The notes below the pieces were generated by a model. The model ran no database searches. It was not told the origin of the DNA and saw nothing but the letters and a program-made list of their open reading frames with translations. The position numbers and the translations under genes were made by a program. This document shows, one piece after another, positions 1-8,120 of a stretch of 64,000 nt of DNA. Origin of the DNA: Pseudomonadota bacterium (GTDB lineage Bacteria; Pseudomonadota; Gammaproteobacteria; Burkholderiales; Burkholderiaceae_E); contig JAEWGX010000061.1 of the NCBI GenBank assembly GCA_023388075.1, positions 62,001-126,000 of the forward strand, read 5' to 3'. Position 1 is the first letter of the stretch, and the number at the start of each line of letters is the position of its first letter.

Positions 1-884
1 GCGTGCTCTCCGAAGGCCACTTCTATCGCGTCGGCGGGCACCAGGCCATCCGCAGCAATGCCCGCGTGATCGCGGCGACCCACCAGAACCTGGAGGAGCG
101 CGTTCGCCAGGGACTGTTTCGCGAGGACCTGTTCCATCGCCTCAACGTGATCCGGCTGCGGCTGCCGCCGCTGCGCGAGCGCGTGGAGGACATTCCGCTG
201 CTCGCGCGGCACTTTCTCGCGCGCAGCGCCGCCGAGCTTGGCGTGGATGCGAAGCGGCTGGCACCGGATGCGATCGAGATCCTGCAGCGCGCGCAGTGGC
301 CGGGCAACGTGCGCCAGCTGGAGAACGTCTGCAACTGGCTGACGGTGATGGCGCCTACCCATGTGATCGCCGCGCGGGACCTGCCGCCGGAGATCCTCGC
401 CGTGGAGCGAACCGGTGCCGTCACCGCGTCGGCCGGGACCGCCGGCGCCTCGTCGGCGACCATGCCGGGCGCGCCGCACGGCGCCATGCCGGGGACGACG
501 CCGACGCCGGGAGCGATGCCCGGTGCCCTGTCTGGCGCCATGGCGGCGCCGGTTGGCACGGTGCTGCCGATGGAGTCCGAGCTCGCGCTGCGCGAGGCAA
601 CCGAGTCGCCGGTTGCGACCCCCGCCTGGGCGCGCCTGCTCGCGCAAGAGGCCGCCCGCCTGCTCGCCGAGGGAGTCGCCGATCCGGCCGGCCTGCCGGA
701 AGGGGATGCGGCCGCACGCGAGCCTTCCGGGGTCATGGACCAGCTCACGCGCGTCTTCGAGGCAACGCTCATCCGCACGGCGCTCGAACATACCCGGGGC
801 CGGCGCGTGGAGGCAGCGCTGCGGCTCGGCATCGGCCGCAACACGATCACGCGCAAGATCCAGGAGCTGGGACTGGACGACTGA
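1..884 (+). CDS. ntrC: Nitrogen regulation response regulator NtrC, 3' part
   Basis: This is the C-terminal part of a sigma-54-dependent activator; the start lies before the window. The visible fragment opens inside the AAA+ domain, with FREDLFHRLNV (fragment residues 39-49) and the GNVRQLEN motif (101-108). A Fis-type helix-turn-helix occupies about the last 40 residues. NtrC binds upstream of nitrogen-assimilation promoters (for example glnA) and drives sigma-54 open-complex formation when phosphorylated by NtrB. The AAA+ wording matches NtrC rather than other bacterial enhancer-binding proteins. An Ala/Gly/Pro/Met-rich linker between AAA+ and HTH (about 430-700) is longer and lower in complexity than usual. 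The receiver domain and ntrB cannot be seen. Confidence 0.88.
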   Translation, partial: VLSEGHFYRVGGHQAIRSNARVIAATHQNLEERVRQGLFREDLFHRLNVIRLRLPPLRERVEDIPLLARHFLARSAAELGVDAKRLAPDAIEILQRAQWPGNVRQLENVCNWLTVMAPTHVIAARDLPPEILAVERTGAVTASAGTAGASSATMPGAPHGAMPGTTPTPGAMPGALSGAMAAPVGTVLPMESELALREATESPVATPAWARLLAQEAARLLAEGVADPAGLPEGDAAAREPSGVMDQLTRVFEATLIRTALEHTRGRRVEAALRLGIGRNTITRKIQELGLDD

Positions 885-902
885 CCTCTTCCGACGAAGA
901 GG
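885..902. terminator. Hairpin between convergent ntrC and xth
   Basis: A perfect 7-bp stem (CCTCTTC/GAAGAGG) with a 4-nt loop begins at the base after the ntrC stop codon. It lies between two convergent genes and could end transcription from either side, but no T-run follows on either strand, so it is only a weak intrinsic-terminator candidate. Confidence 0.35.
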
Positions 903-926
903 CCTGCCGGGTCCGGCCGCAGGGGC

Positions 927-1766
927 CTACACCGGGTCGGGGATCGCGTCGTCGCCTGGCGGGATGGCAGCGATGCTCGCCGGCCAGTCGAGCTCCATCA
1001 CCACCGGCGTGTGATCGCTCGGCTTCTCGAGCCGGCGCGGGGCCTTGTCGATCCAGCAGGCCTTCACCTTCGGACGCAGCGACCCGGACACGAGGATGAG
1101 ATCGATGCGCAGGCCGTGATTGCGCCTGAACGCGAGCTGGCGGTAGTCCCACCAGGTGAAGGAGCGCGGCGGCTGCTCGAAGAAGCGGAAGGCATCGTGC
1201 AGCCCGAGCGCGAGCAGCTCGCCATACGCGGCCCGCTCGGCCTCGGAGACCATCACTTCACCCTGCCACCGTGCCGGATCGTGCACGTCCTCGTCTGCCG
1301 GGGCGACGTTGAAGTCGCCGAGCAGCACCTGGTGCTTGCTCGCATGTGCGGGCGCCGTTTGCGCCAGCCACTCGCGCAGCGCGGCGAGCCAACGCAGCTT
1401 GTAGCGGTACTTCTCGCTCCCGACCGATTGCCCGTTCGGGAAGTATCCGCAGGTGACGCGCAGCTCGCCGAAGCAGGCGGTAAGCAGCCGCTTCTGATGG
1501 TCTTCCAGCAGGGGATTGTCCACGACGACCTCGCTCGGCTCGAGCCCTCGGTCAGGCCGATAGAGGATCGCCACGCCGTTGTACGCGGGTTGGCCGGAGA
1601 AGATGGCCTCGTAGCCCGCCTCGCGCAGCTGCGGGACGGGAAACCGGTCGTCCGGCAGCTTGGTCTCCTGCAGGCAGACGATGTCCACGGGATTCTCGCG
1701 CAGCCAGCCGAGAAGGTGGTCCAGGCGGACCTTCAGGGAGTTGACGTTCCAGGTGGCGAGCTTCAA
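927..1766 (-). CDS. xth: Exodeoxyribonuclease III
   Basis: A Mg-dependent AP endonuclease and 3'-5' exonuclease of base-excision repair, about 279 aa, close to the usual 260-270. It has the order typical of the Xth family: an N-terminal KLATWNVNSLKVRL strand, the metal-binding Glu in LQETK, GDFNVAP in the centre (catalytic Asp/Asn) and SDHTPVV near the end (Asp-His). Family members start at MKLATWNVNS; here that codon is TTG at 1766. An in-frame GTG at 1781 is an alternative. The frame stays open further upstream, but that part resembles nothing. The gene converges on ntrC and is divergent from the next gene. Confidence 0.9.
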   Translation of the reverse strand: MKLATWNVNSLKVRLDHLLGWLRENPVDIVCLQETKLPDDRFPVPQLREAGYEAIFSGQPAYNGVAILYRPDRGLEPSEVVVDNPLLEDHQKRLLTACFGELRVTCGYFPNGQSVGSEKYRYKLRWLAALREWLAQTAPAHASKHQVLLGDFNVAPADEDVHDPARWQGEVMVSEAERAAYGELLALGLHDAFRFFEQPPRSFTWWDYRQLAFRRNHGLRIDLILVSGSLRPKVKACWIDKAPRRLEKPSDHTPVVMELDWPASIAAIPPGDDAIPDPV

Positions 1767-2011
1767 TGTTGCGATGATCACGATTGGTCGGGACGCGGCA
1801 GGCATGACTATACCCGCCCGTCGACGCCATGCCTGTCCTGTCGACACCTGCCTGCCGCTTGCCGTGATGACTGCCGGCCATGGAAGCGCTGGTCCTCGCT
1901 GCAACCGGCGCGGGATTGCAGTCCGGGCGCGCTTTCTGCATAGTGGACGGCTCCGCACCGTCCGCGGGGATGGCTCCGGAGATTCTCGTCAACTGCTTCC
2001 AGGAGATCGCC

Positions 2012-2695
2012 ATGTCCGTCCGTATCCATCGCCGCCGCTGGATCTGCGCGTCGCTCGCGGCCGGCGCCGTCGCCATCGGCGCATGCACCACGCCGGCAAC
2101 CCGATCCGACACCAGCGAGCTGGTGCGCTCGGCGCAGTCCACGCTCGCCAGCTTCGAGGCCGATCCGGAGATGCAGTGGCTGCGCGACAACCTGAAGCGC
2201 GCGAGAGGGGTGCTCATCAGTCCCCGGATGGTTCGAGCCGGCTTCTTCCTCGGCGGAGCGGGTGGGGAAGCGCTGCTGCTCGTGCGTGACGGCAATCGCT
2301 GGGTCGGGCCTGCCTTCTACAACGTGGGCGTCGGCAGCGTCGGCCTGCAGGTGGGTGGGGACGTTTCCGAGGTGATCGCGCTGGTCATGACCGAACGCGC
2401 GGTGGACGGGCTGCTCAGCCGCTCGATCAAGCTCGGCGGCGATGCGAGCGTCACCGCCGGGCCGAAGGGCAAGGGAACGGGCCAAGACGTCACCAGCGAC
2501 CTGGTCACGTTCGCGCGGTCACGCGGCGCGTTCGTCGGCGTGAGCCTGGATGGTGCGGTGATCAGTCCCGACACCGAGGCCAACGCCGCCTTCTACGGCA
2601 GGAGCGCGTCGCCCTCCGACATCCTGGTGCGGCACACCGTCCAGAGTCCCGCGGCAGCGCCGCTGCAGCGCTCGCTCTCCCGATTGGCGGGCTAG
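2012..2695 (+). CDS. YSC84-type lipid-binding lipoprotein
   Basis: A 227-aa exported protein. The N-terminus has a basic stretch, a hydrophobic segment and a lipobox-like VAIGAC, so it is probably lipidated. The body (GVLISPRMVRAGFFLGGAGGEA, then GPAFYNVGVGSVGLQ) matches the Ysc84/SH3YL1 lipid-binding domain found as a stand-alone protein in many proteobacteria. Its bacterial role is poorly known; membrane-lipid binding is inferred from the eukaryotic domain. The ATG at 2012 follows AGGAG at 2001-2005, which decides the start against an upstream in-frame start at 1880. It converges on the TerC-type gene with 16 bp between stops. Confidence 0.8.
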   Translation: MSVRIHRRRWICASLAAGAVAIGACTTPATRSDTSELVRSAQSTLASFEADPEMQWLRDNLKRARGVLISPRMVRAGFFLGGAGGEALLLVRDGNRWVGPAFYNVGVGSVGLQVGGDVSEVIALVMTERAVDGLLSRSIKLGGDASVTAGPKGKGTGQDVTSDLVTFARSRGAFVGVSLDGAVISPDTEANAAFYGRSASPSDILVRHTVQSPAAAPLQRSLSRLAG

Positions 2696-2711
2696 CGCGT
2701 CGTCCGGCGGC

Positions 2712-3479
2712 CTAGCCAGCCTGGTTGTGCGCGGCAGCCTTGTCGTCGGCCTGGGCTGATTCCGCCGCGCGCGCGCTGATCCGGGCGTTCACGCGCGAAG
2801 CCGCGAGCCGGCCCCAGATGAGCACGATCAGGGCTCCGACGATGTGTGCCACCCAGTAGAGCCAATCCATGTGGGGCTCGGTCAGATGCGTGAGCGCCGG
2901 ATCGGAGATGATCATGCCGCCCGCGATCCAGCCGAGCAGCATGCCGCCCAGCGTGATGATCATCGGGAACCGGTCCATCAGCTTGATGACCAGATGGCTG
3001 CCCCAGATGATGATGGGCACGCTCACCAGCAGGCCGAAGATCACCAGCGGCATCTGATGCCCGTCGCCGGCACCCTGTGCGGCGCCCGCGATCGCGATCA
3101 CGTTGTCGATGCTCATCACCAGGTCCGCGACGATCACCGTGCGCACCGCCGCCCAGAGCTTGTCGGAGCCCTCGATGTTGGCGTGACCGTGGTCCTCCTC
3201 GGGCAGCAGCAGCTTGACGCCGATCCAGAAGAGCAGCAGCGCGCCCACGACCTTCAGGTACGGAATCGCAAGCAACGTGAGTGCGAAGAACACGAGGATG
3301 ACCCGCAGGCCGATCGCGCCGGCGGTGCCCCAGAGGATGCCGAGCCGCCGCCGCTTCGGATCGAGCCGCCGGCAGGCAAGCGCGATCACGACCGCGTTGT
3401 CGCCGCCCAGCAGAATGTCGATCATGATGATCTGGCCGACAGCGATCCAGAACTGTGGCGAGGTGAAATCCAGGTCCAT
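2712..3479 (-). CDS. TerC/YjbE-family integral membrane protein
   Basis: A 255-aa polytopic protein with about seven hydrophobic segments. The TerC hallmark acidic motifs are present in two places: ILLGGDNAVVIALA near the N-terminus and VADLVMSIDNVIAIAG in the middle. The closest subgroup is the YjbE type. TerC proteins are linked to metal-ion export, chiefly manganese, in several bacteria; the substrate here is inferred. An ATG at 3491 also exists, but the one at 3479 has GGAG six bases upstream and begins like the family (MDLDFTSPQFW). The upstream leader holds several inverted repeats but I see no yybP-ykoY riboswitch core. Confidence 0.82.
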   Translation of the reverse strand: MDLDFTSPQFWIAVGQIIMIDILLGGDNAVVIALACRRLDPKRRRLGILWGTAGAIGLRVILVFFALTLLAIPYLKVVGALLLFWIGVKLLLPEEDHGHANIEGSDKLWAAVRTVIVADLVMSIDNVIAIAGAAQGAGDGHQMPLVIFGLLVSVPIIIWGSHLVIKLMDRFPMIITLGGMLLGWIAGGMIISDPALTHLTEPHMDWLYWVAHIVGALIVLIWGRLAASRVNARISARAAESAQADDKAAAHNQAG

Positions 3480-3500
3480 CCAGGGCTCCATGGGCTAGCC

Positions 3501-3630
3501 GCCTCACGGAGAATCGGCAGCTTCGGGTTCTTTGTGAGGCAGAGAATACCGCAAGCGGGAGCATCCCCGCAGCGGCTTGCGGGCTTTGCGGGGTATCGCG
3601 GGCTCGCGAGAGCTCAAGAGTGCTCTCGAG
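3501..3630 (-). promoter_or_regulatory. Inverted-repeat-rich leader of the TerC-type gene
   Basis: The 172-bp gap between the upstream Bug gene and the TerC-type gene holds three stems. GCCTCAC at 3501-3507 pairs with 3534-3540 (7 bp, 26-nt loop, just before the start codon). CCCCGC at 3565-3570 pairs with 3588-3593. CGAGAGC at 3607-3613 pairs with 3622-3628 and could be the terminator of the Bug gene, though no T-run follows. The first stem could affect translation of the TerC-type gene. Function is inferred from position only. Confidence 0.3.
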
Positions 3631-3663
3631 GCCTGCCACGCCGCCGGTCGACCAGCGACGGAT

Positions 3664-4692
3664 CTACCGGCCCTGCAGACGCGCGTCGCGCACCAGCTTC
3701 TTCCATTTCGCGCTTTCGATCCGCAACGCGGCCTGCGCCTCTGGCAGCGTGGTGGACACGGGAATCGCGCCGTGCGCGCGCAGCGCTTCGCGCACCTGGG
3801 GCTCGTCCATCGCGACACGCGCGGCGCCGTTCAGCTTGGCGAGTGCCGCGTCGGGTGTACCGGCGGGCGCGACGAGACCGTAGAGCGCCTCCGCATCGAA
3901 GCCTTCGAGTCCCGCTTTCGCCGCGGTCGGCACGTCCGGCAGCCGCGAGATCCGCGAGTGGCCCGCGACCGCGAGCGCGCGCAACGTGCCGGCTTCGACA
4001 TGTGGCATGGCGTCGTCCGCGGCTGCGACGATCAGATGCGCCTCGCCCGCGACCACTGCGCGCAGGGCCGACTGCGTTCCATCGCGGATCTCGTGGCGCA
4101 GACGAATGCCGGCAACGGCCTGGAGCAGCTCTCCGGCCATGTGGCCGATCTTCCCCGCGCCGCCGGAGGCGAAGGAGAAGGCGCCTGGCCGCAGCTTCGC
4201 CTGGTCCACCAGCTCGCGGAGGCTGGCCACCGCGACGTCGCGATGGGCGAGGAGCAGGCTGGGAACCGAGCCGAGGACCGCCACGGCCGCGAAGCTCTGG
4301 TCGACATCGAACGGCACGGTCTTCACGAACAACGCGCCGCGAATCGAATGCGTGGTGAGGGCCCCGAGCAGCAGCGTGTGACCGTCGGCTGCGCCGTTGG
4401 CGACGAGGCCCGCGCCATCGTTGCCGCCATCGCCGGCACGGTTCTCCACCTGGACCTCGTAGCCGAGCTCGGTCGCGAGCGACGGCGCGATCGCCCGGCC
4501 GATCGCGTCGGCGACGCTGCCGGGCGGGCACGGAACGACGAGGCGCAGCGGCCGCGTGGGGTACGCGAGGGTGAGCGGAATGACCGGCTGCGCCAAGGCG
4601 CCGCGCATGGCGGAGCCGAGCAGCAGGCCGGCCGCGCCGGCGAGCGCGCGACGCCGCGAGAGGACGGGGGTCGCGATGTCAGAGCTCGACAT
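3664..4692 (-). CDS. Bug-family tripartite tricarboxylate transporter receptor
   Basis: A 342-aa periplasmic solute-binding protein of the TctC/Bug family. The N-terminus carries a twin-arginine-like signal (LSRRRALAGAAGLLLGSA). The body shows the family pattern: YPTRPLRLVVPCPPG, then VENRAGDGGNDGA, and LPDVPTAAKAGL in the second lobe. Bug proteins bind small carboxylates or related metabolites; the ligand cannot be read from sequence. No TctA/TctB membrane subunits are in the window. The start overlaps the 3' end of panC by 14 bp on the same strand, which suggests translational coupling. Confidence 0.87.
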   Translation of the reverse strand: MSSSDIATPVLSRRRALAGAAGLLLGSAMRGALAQPVIPLTLAYPTRPLRLVVPCPPGSVADAIGRAIAPSLATELGYEVQVENRAGDGGNDGAGLVANGAADGHTLLLGALTTHSIRGALFVKTVPFDVDQSFAAVAVLGSVPSLLLAHRDVAVASLRELVDQAKLRPGAFSFASGGAGKIGHMAGELLQAVAGIRLRHEIRDGTQSALRAVVAGEAHLIVAAADDAMPHVEAGTLRALAVAGHSRISRLPDVPTAAKAGLEGFDAEALYGLVAPAGTPDAALAKLNGAARVAMDEPQVREALRAHGAIPVSTTLPEAQAALRIESAKWKKLVRDARLQGR

Positions 4693-5518
4693 TGTCGATC
4701 AGCCGGGTGGTGCCCAGGCGCGCCGCGCCGAGGGCAACGAGGGGAACGCCGGCGGCCGATTCTTCCGGCGCCGGCGGTTGCAGGTCCGTGCGCCGACGCA
4801 CGGTGACGTAGTCCGGCACCCAGCCCGCGCCGGCAAGCCGCGCGAGCGCGCCCCGTTCCAGCTCGGCCGCGACGGAACCAGGCTCGCGCCAGGCCTGCGC
4901 CAGCTCGCGCAGCGTGGCGGCGAGCCCGGGCGCCTGGGCCTTCTGTTGCGGGTCGAGATAGCGATTGCGCGACGACAGCGCGAGCCCATTCGCTTCTCGC
5001 TGCGTCTCGCCCGCGAGTATCTCGATCGGCAGCGCGAACTGCTCCACCATGCGCTGGATCACACGTAGCTGCTGGTAGTCCTTCTTGCCGAACACCGCCA
5101 CCTTCGGCTGCAGGCAGCAGAAGAGCTTCATGACGACGGTGCAGACGCCAGTGAAGAAGCCGGGGCGATGCGCTCCCTCCAGGATATCGGCGAGCTCGGG
5201 GTCCGGTTGGACCACGAAGCGCTGCGGCCGGGGATAGAGCTCCGCTTCGTCCGGCGCGAAGACCAGCCGGCAACCGGCTGCCTCGAGCTGCCGGCAGTCG
5301 TCCTCGAAGGTGCGGGGGTAGCGGTCGAAGTCCTCGCCCGGCGCGAACTGCAGGCGATTGACGAAGATGCTGGCGACCACCGGAAGCCCGGTACCGCGGG
5401 CCAGCGTGACGAGCGAGACGTGGCCCGCGTGCAGCCCACCCATCGTCGGCACCAGCGCGCACGGTCCGATCCGGCCCACCGCATCGCGCAGGTCGCGCAT
5501 CGTGTGCACCCTCTCCAT
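4679..5518 (-). CDS. panC: Pantothenate synthetase
   Basis: Makes pantothenate from pantoate, beta-alanine and ATP, a step of coenzyme A synthesis in the cytoplasm. The 279-aa protein has the PTMGGLHAGHVSLV nucleotide-binding motif (the HIGH-like site), GKKDYQQL and the LSSRNRYL segment near residue 180, all typical of PanC. I start it at ATG 5518 (MERVHT aligns with the family's MKIIHT); an in-frame ATG at 5527 adds three residues. No panB or panD is next to it. A Bug receptor gene overlaps its 3' end. Confidence 0.93.
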   Translation of the reverse strand: MERVHTMRDLRDAVGRIGPCALVPTMGGLHAGHVSLVTLARGTGLPVVASIFVNRLQFAPGEDFDRYPRTFEDDCRQLEAAGCRLVFAPDEAELYPRPQRFVVQPDPELADILEGAHRPGFFTGVCTVVMKLFCCLQPKVAVFGKKDYQQLRVIQRMVEQFALPIEILAGETQREANGLALSSRNRYLDPQQKAQAPGLAATLRELAQAWREPGSVAAELERGALARLAGAGWVPDYVTVRRRTDLQPPAPEESAAGVPLVALGAARLGTTRLIDNVEL

Positions 5519-5573
5519 GGGTCGCATTGTATCGGCGGGCCCTGCAGCGTGCAGTCCTGGCGCCGCGTGCGGC

Positions 5574-6068
5574 TCAGCGTCGTTCGGGGTCGTCGCCGAG
5601 CAGACGTTCGCGGCGCAGCGGCAGGTGGCTCTGCTTGAGCTGGCGCAGTACGAAACTGGACTTGCTATGCCGGATTCCGGGGATCTTGTACAGCTTCTCC
5701 CGCAGCAATCGCTCGTAGTCTCGCGTGTCGCTCACGGCGATGCGGATGTAGTAGTCGTACTCGCCGGATACGAGAAAGGCCTCCATCACCTCGGGGATCG
5801 AGGCGAGCGCCCGGCCGAAGTCCATCAGCGCCTCGTCCGAATGACTTTCCAGCGTCACGTGCACGATCACGGTGTCGGCCAGTCCGAGCGCTTCCGGATT
5901 CAACCGGACGGTGTAGCCCTCGATCACGCCGGCGGCTTCCAACCGTCGGATGCGTGTCCAGCATGGGGAGGCCGTGAGCCCGACTTCGTTGCCGAGTGCC
6001 TGCAGGCTGATTCGGGCGTTGCGCTGCAGTCCCTCCAGGATGGCGATGTCGTAGCGGTCGAGCTTCAT
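5574..6068 (-). CDS. Lrp/AsnC-family transcriptional regulator
   Basis: A 164-aa regulator. An N-terminal winged helix-turn-helix (LDRYDIAILEGLQRNARISL, then TASPCWTRIRRLEAAGVI) is followed by a RAM/AsnC ligand-binding domain, with SGEYDYYIRIAVSDTRDYE as its signature. The ATG at 6068 has GGAGG seven bases upstream; the frame is open further upstream but without family similarity. It is divergent from an acetolactate synthase gene across 121 bp, so that gene is the likely target. Lrp proteins respond to amino acids, often leucine; this effector is not known. Confidence 0.88.
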   Translation of the reverse strand: MKLDRYDIAILEGLQRNARISLQALGNEVGLTASPCWTRIRRLEAAGVIEGYTVRLNPEALGLADTVIVHVTLESHSDEALMDFGRALASIPEVMEAFLVSGEYDYYIRIAVSDTRDYERLLREKLYKIPGIRHSKSSFVLRQLKQSHLPLRRERLLGDDPERR

Positions 6069-6189
6069 CCGGCGGCCTCCGAAGGATTTTTCGAACGATA
6101 GAGCATACCCGGCAAATACATCCTCTATCCAGCGGGTAGCGTTGCAAAACGGAAGCCTTTTCCCCGTCCGGCCCGGTAACATCGATCGC

Positions 6190-8028
6190 ATGGAACGACT
6201 CCTCGACCGTGCGCCTGCCCCGGCGCGGGCGACGGCCGGCGCCGTCGTCGCCACCCCCTCCGGCACCTCGCTACCGGCGTGCAGTCCCGCGCAGCCTCGA
6301 ACCGGGGCCCAGGTCCTGGTCGATACGCTGCTGGATCTCGGCGTCGATACCGTGTTCGGCTACCCCGGCGGCGCCGTGCTTCCGCTCTACGACGCGCTCC
6401 ATGCAACCCCCCGGTTGCGCCATGTGCTGGTGCGGCACGAGCAGGCGGCCGTGCATGCGGCGCAGGGCTATGCCCGCAGCACGGGACGGCCCGGGGTGGT
6501 GATCGTCACGTCGGGGCCCGGCGTCGCCAACACGACGACCGGGCTGCTCGATGCGCTGAGCGACTCGATCCCGCTGCTGTGCATCAGCGGCCAGGTTGCC
6601 ACGCACGCGATCGGGACCAATGCTTTCCAGGAGTGCGACGCCCTCGGCATCTCCGCGACGGTGACCAAGTGGAACGTCCAGCTGAAGGCCGCGACCGACG
6701 TGGCGGCGGTGGTGCGGCGGGCCCATGCGGTCGCGATCGAGGGACGCCCTGGCCCGGTGCTGGTGGATTTTCCGAAGGACCTGCAGCAGCAGCCGGTGGC
6801 GGAGCCGTCGCCGGATGACGGCCATGGCGCTGCCACGGCCGCGCTCCGCCCGGCACCGGACCCTGGGATGCTGCGGCAGGCGCTCGACCTCATCGCGGCA
6901 GCCGAGCGACCGCTCTTCTACGGCGGCGGTGGGCTGGTGAACTCCGGTACGGCCGCCTGCGCCGCCTTCACGACCCTGGTGCGCCTGGCCGGCGCGCCTT
7001 GCACGCTCACGCTGATGGGGCTCGGCGCCTTTCCGGCGTCGGATCCCGCCTTCGTCGGCATGCCGGGAATGCACGGGACCCTGGAAGCGAACCTCGCGAT
7101 GCACCAGGCGGATCTCATCGTATGCGTCGGCGCGCGTTTCGACGACCGCGTGACCGGCGACGTCTCCCGGTTCGCGCCGCGCGCCCGCGTGATCCATGTC
7201 GACGTCGATCCCCGCTCGATCGACAAGGTGGTCCGAGCCGACATCGCGCTCCTGGGCGATTGCGGCGTGGTGCTCGCTGGCCTGCTCGCCGCGGCGACGC
7301 ATTCGGAGTTCGACCATCGCGCCGAGCGCCTCGCTGCCTGGTGGCGGCGCATCGCCGCCTGGCGCGCAGAACGATGCCTCGCTTTCGAAGACCCATCCGA
7401 TCGCATCGCACCCCAGGCGCTGCTCTGCCGCCTGCAGCACGCATTGGGCGGCCGCGACGCCATCGTCGCCACGGATGTCGGGCAGCACCAGATGTGGGCG
7501 GCGCAGTACCTGCGCTTCGAGGTACCGCACCGCTGGCTCACCTCCGGTGGCGCCGGCACGATGGGCTACGGCCTGCCCGCCGCCATCGGGGCGCAGGTCG
7601 CCCATCCGGACCGGCTGGTGGTTTGCGTGAGCGGCGACGCATCCATCCTGATGAACATCCAGGAGCTCGCCACGGCGACCCAGCATCGGACGCCGGTGAA
7701 GGTGGTGTTGTCGAACAATGGCTACATGGGCATGGTGAGGCAGTGGCAGGAGCTCAACCATGGCGGCCGCTACAGCCACAGCTACACCGACGCGCTGCCG
7801 GATTTCCCGGCGCTGGCCGCAGCCTTCGGCTGGCGGGCCCGTACCGTCCTCGAGCGCGCGGAGCTGGATGCGGCGCTGCGCGAGTGCCTCGATTCGGACG
7901 GCCCTTACTTCCTGGACGTGCGGGTGGCGTCCGAGGAGAACTGCTTCCCGATGATCCCGGCGGGCGGGTGCCATGGGGAGGTCATGCTCGGACGGGACCG
8001 CTGGTACCGCAGCGAGCTCCTGGACTGA
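6190..8028 (+). CDS. ilvB: Acetolactate synthase large (catalytic) subunit
   Basis: A thiamine-diphosphate enzyme that joins two pyruvates, or pyruvate and 2-oxobutyrate, at the start of valine, leucine and isoleucine synthesis. The 612-aa protein has the FGYPGGAVLPLYDAL N-terminal motif, the catalytic Glu in VRHEQAA (residue 84), and the ThDP/Mg motif opening GDASILMN (about 482) and ending in NN (about 509). An in-frame ATG at 6142 would add 16 residues. No small regulatory subunit (ilvH/ilvN) is adjacent, which is unusual for a biosynthetic enzyme. An Lrp-type regulator sits divergently upstream. The symbol is a family label; ilvI or ilvG would be equally fair. Confidence 0.88.
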   Translation: MERLLDRAPAPARATAGAVVATPSGTSLPACSPAQPRTGAQVLVDTLLDLGVDTVFGYPGGAVLPLYDALHATPRLRHVLVRHEQAAVHAAQGYARSTGRPGVVIVTSGPGVANTTTGLLDALSDSIPLLCISGQVATHAIGTNAFQECDALGISATVTKWNVQLKAATDVAAVVRRAHAVAIEGRPGPVLVDFPKDLQQQPVAEPSPDDGHGAATAALRPAPDPGMLRQALDLIAAAERPLFYGGGGLVNSGTAACAAFTTLVRLAGAPCTLTLMGLGAFPASDPAFVGMPGMHGTLEANLAMHQADLIVCVGARFDDRVTGDVSRFAPRARVIHVDVDPRSIDKVVRADIALLGDCGVVLAGLLAAATHSEFDHRAERLAAWWRRIAAWRAERCLAFEDPSDRIAPQALLCRLQHALGGRDAIVATDVGQHQMWAAQYLRFEVPHRWLTSGGAGTMGYGLPAAIGAQVAHPDRLVVCVSGDASILMNIQELATATQHRTPVKVVLSNNGYMGMVRQWQELNHGGRYSHSYTDALPDFPALAAAFGWRARTVLERAELDAALRECLDSDGPYFLDVRVASEENCFPMIPAGGCHGEVMLGRDRWYRSELLD

Positions 8029-8120
8029 GCCGGCCCCCCCGCCGGGCCTGCGCACCGACCGTCGCCCCGGCCGCTTCACCGCCCGAGGCGCGGGACGCCA
8101 AGGGCGCTGAAGCGGGCGCC

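Noticed and set aside
3492..3663. Manganese (yybP-ykoY) riboswitch before the TerC-type gene
   Set aside because: I looked for the conserved core on the minus strand and did not find it; only simple inverted repeats are present.
2844..4358. Plus-strand open frame of 504 codons
   Set aside because: It is antisense to the TerC-type and Bug receptor genes and has no recognisable domain.
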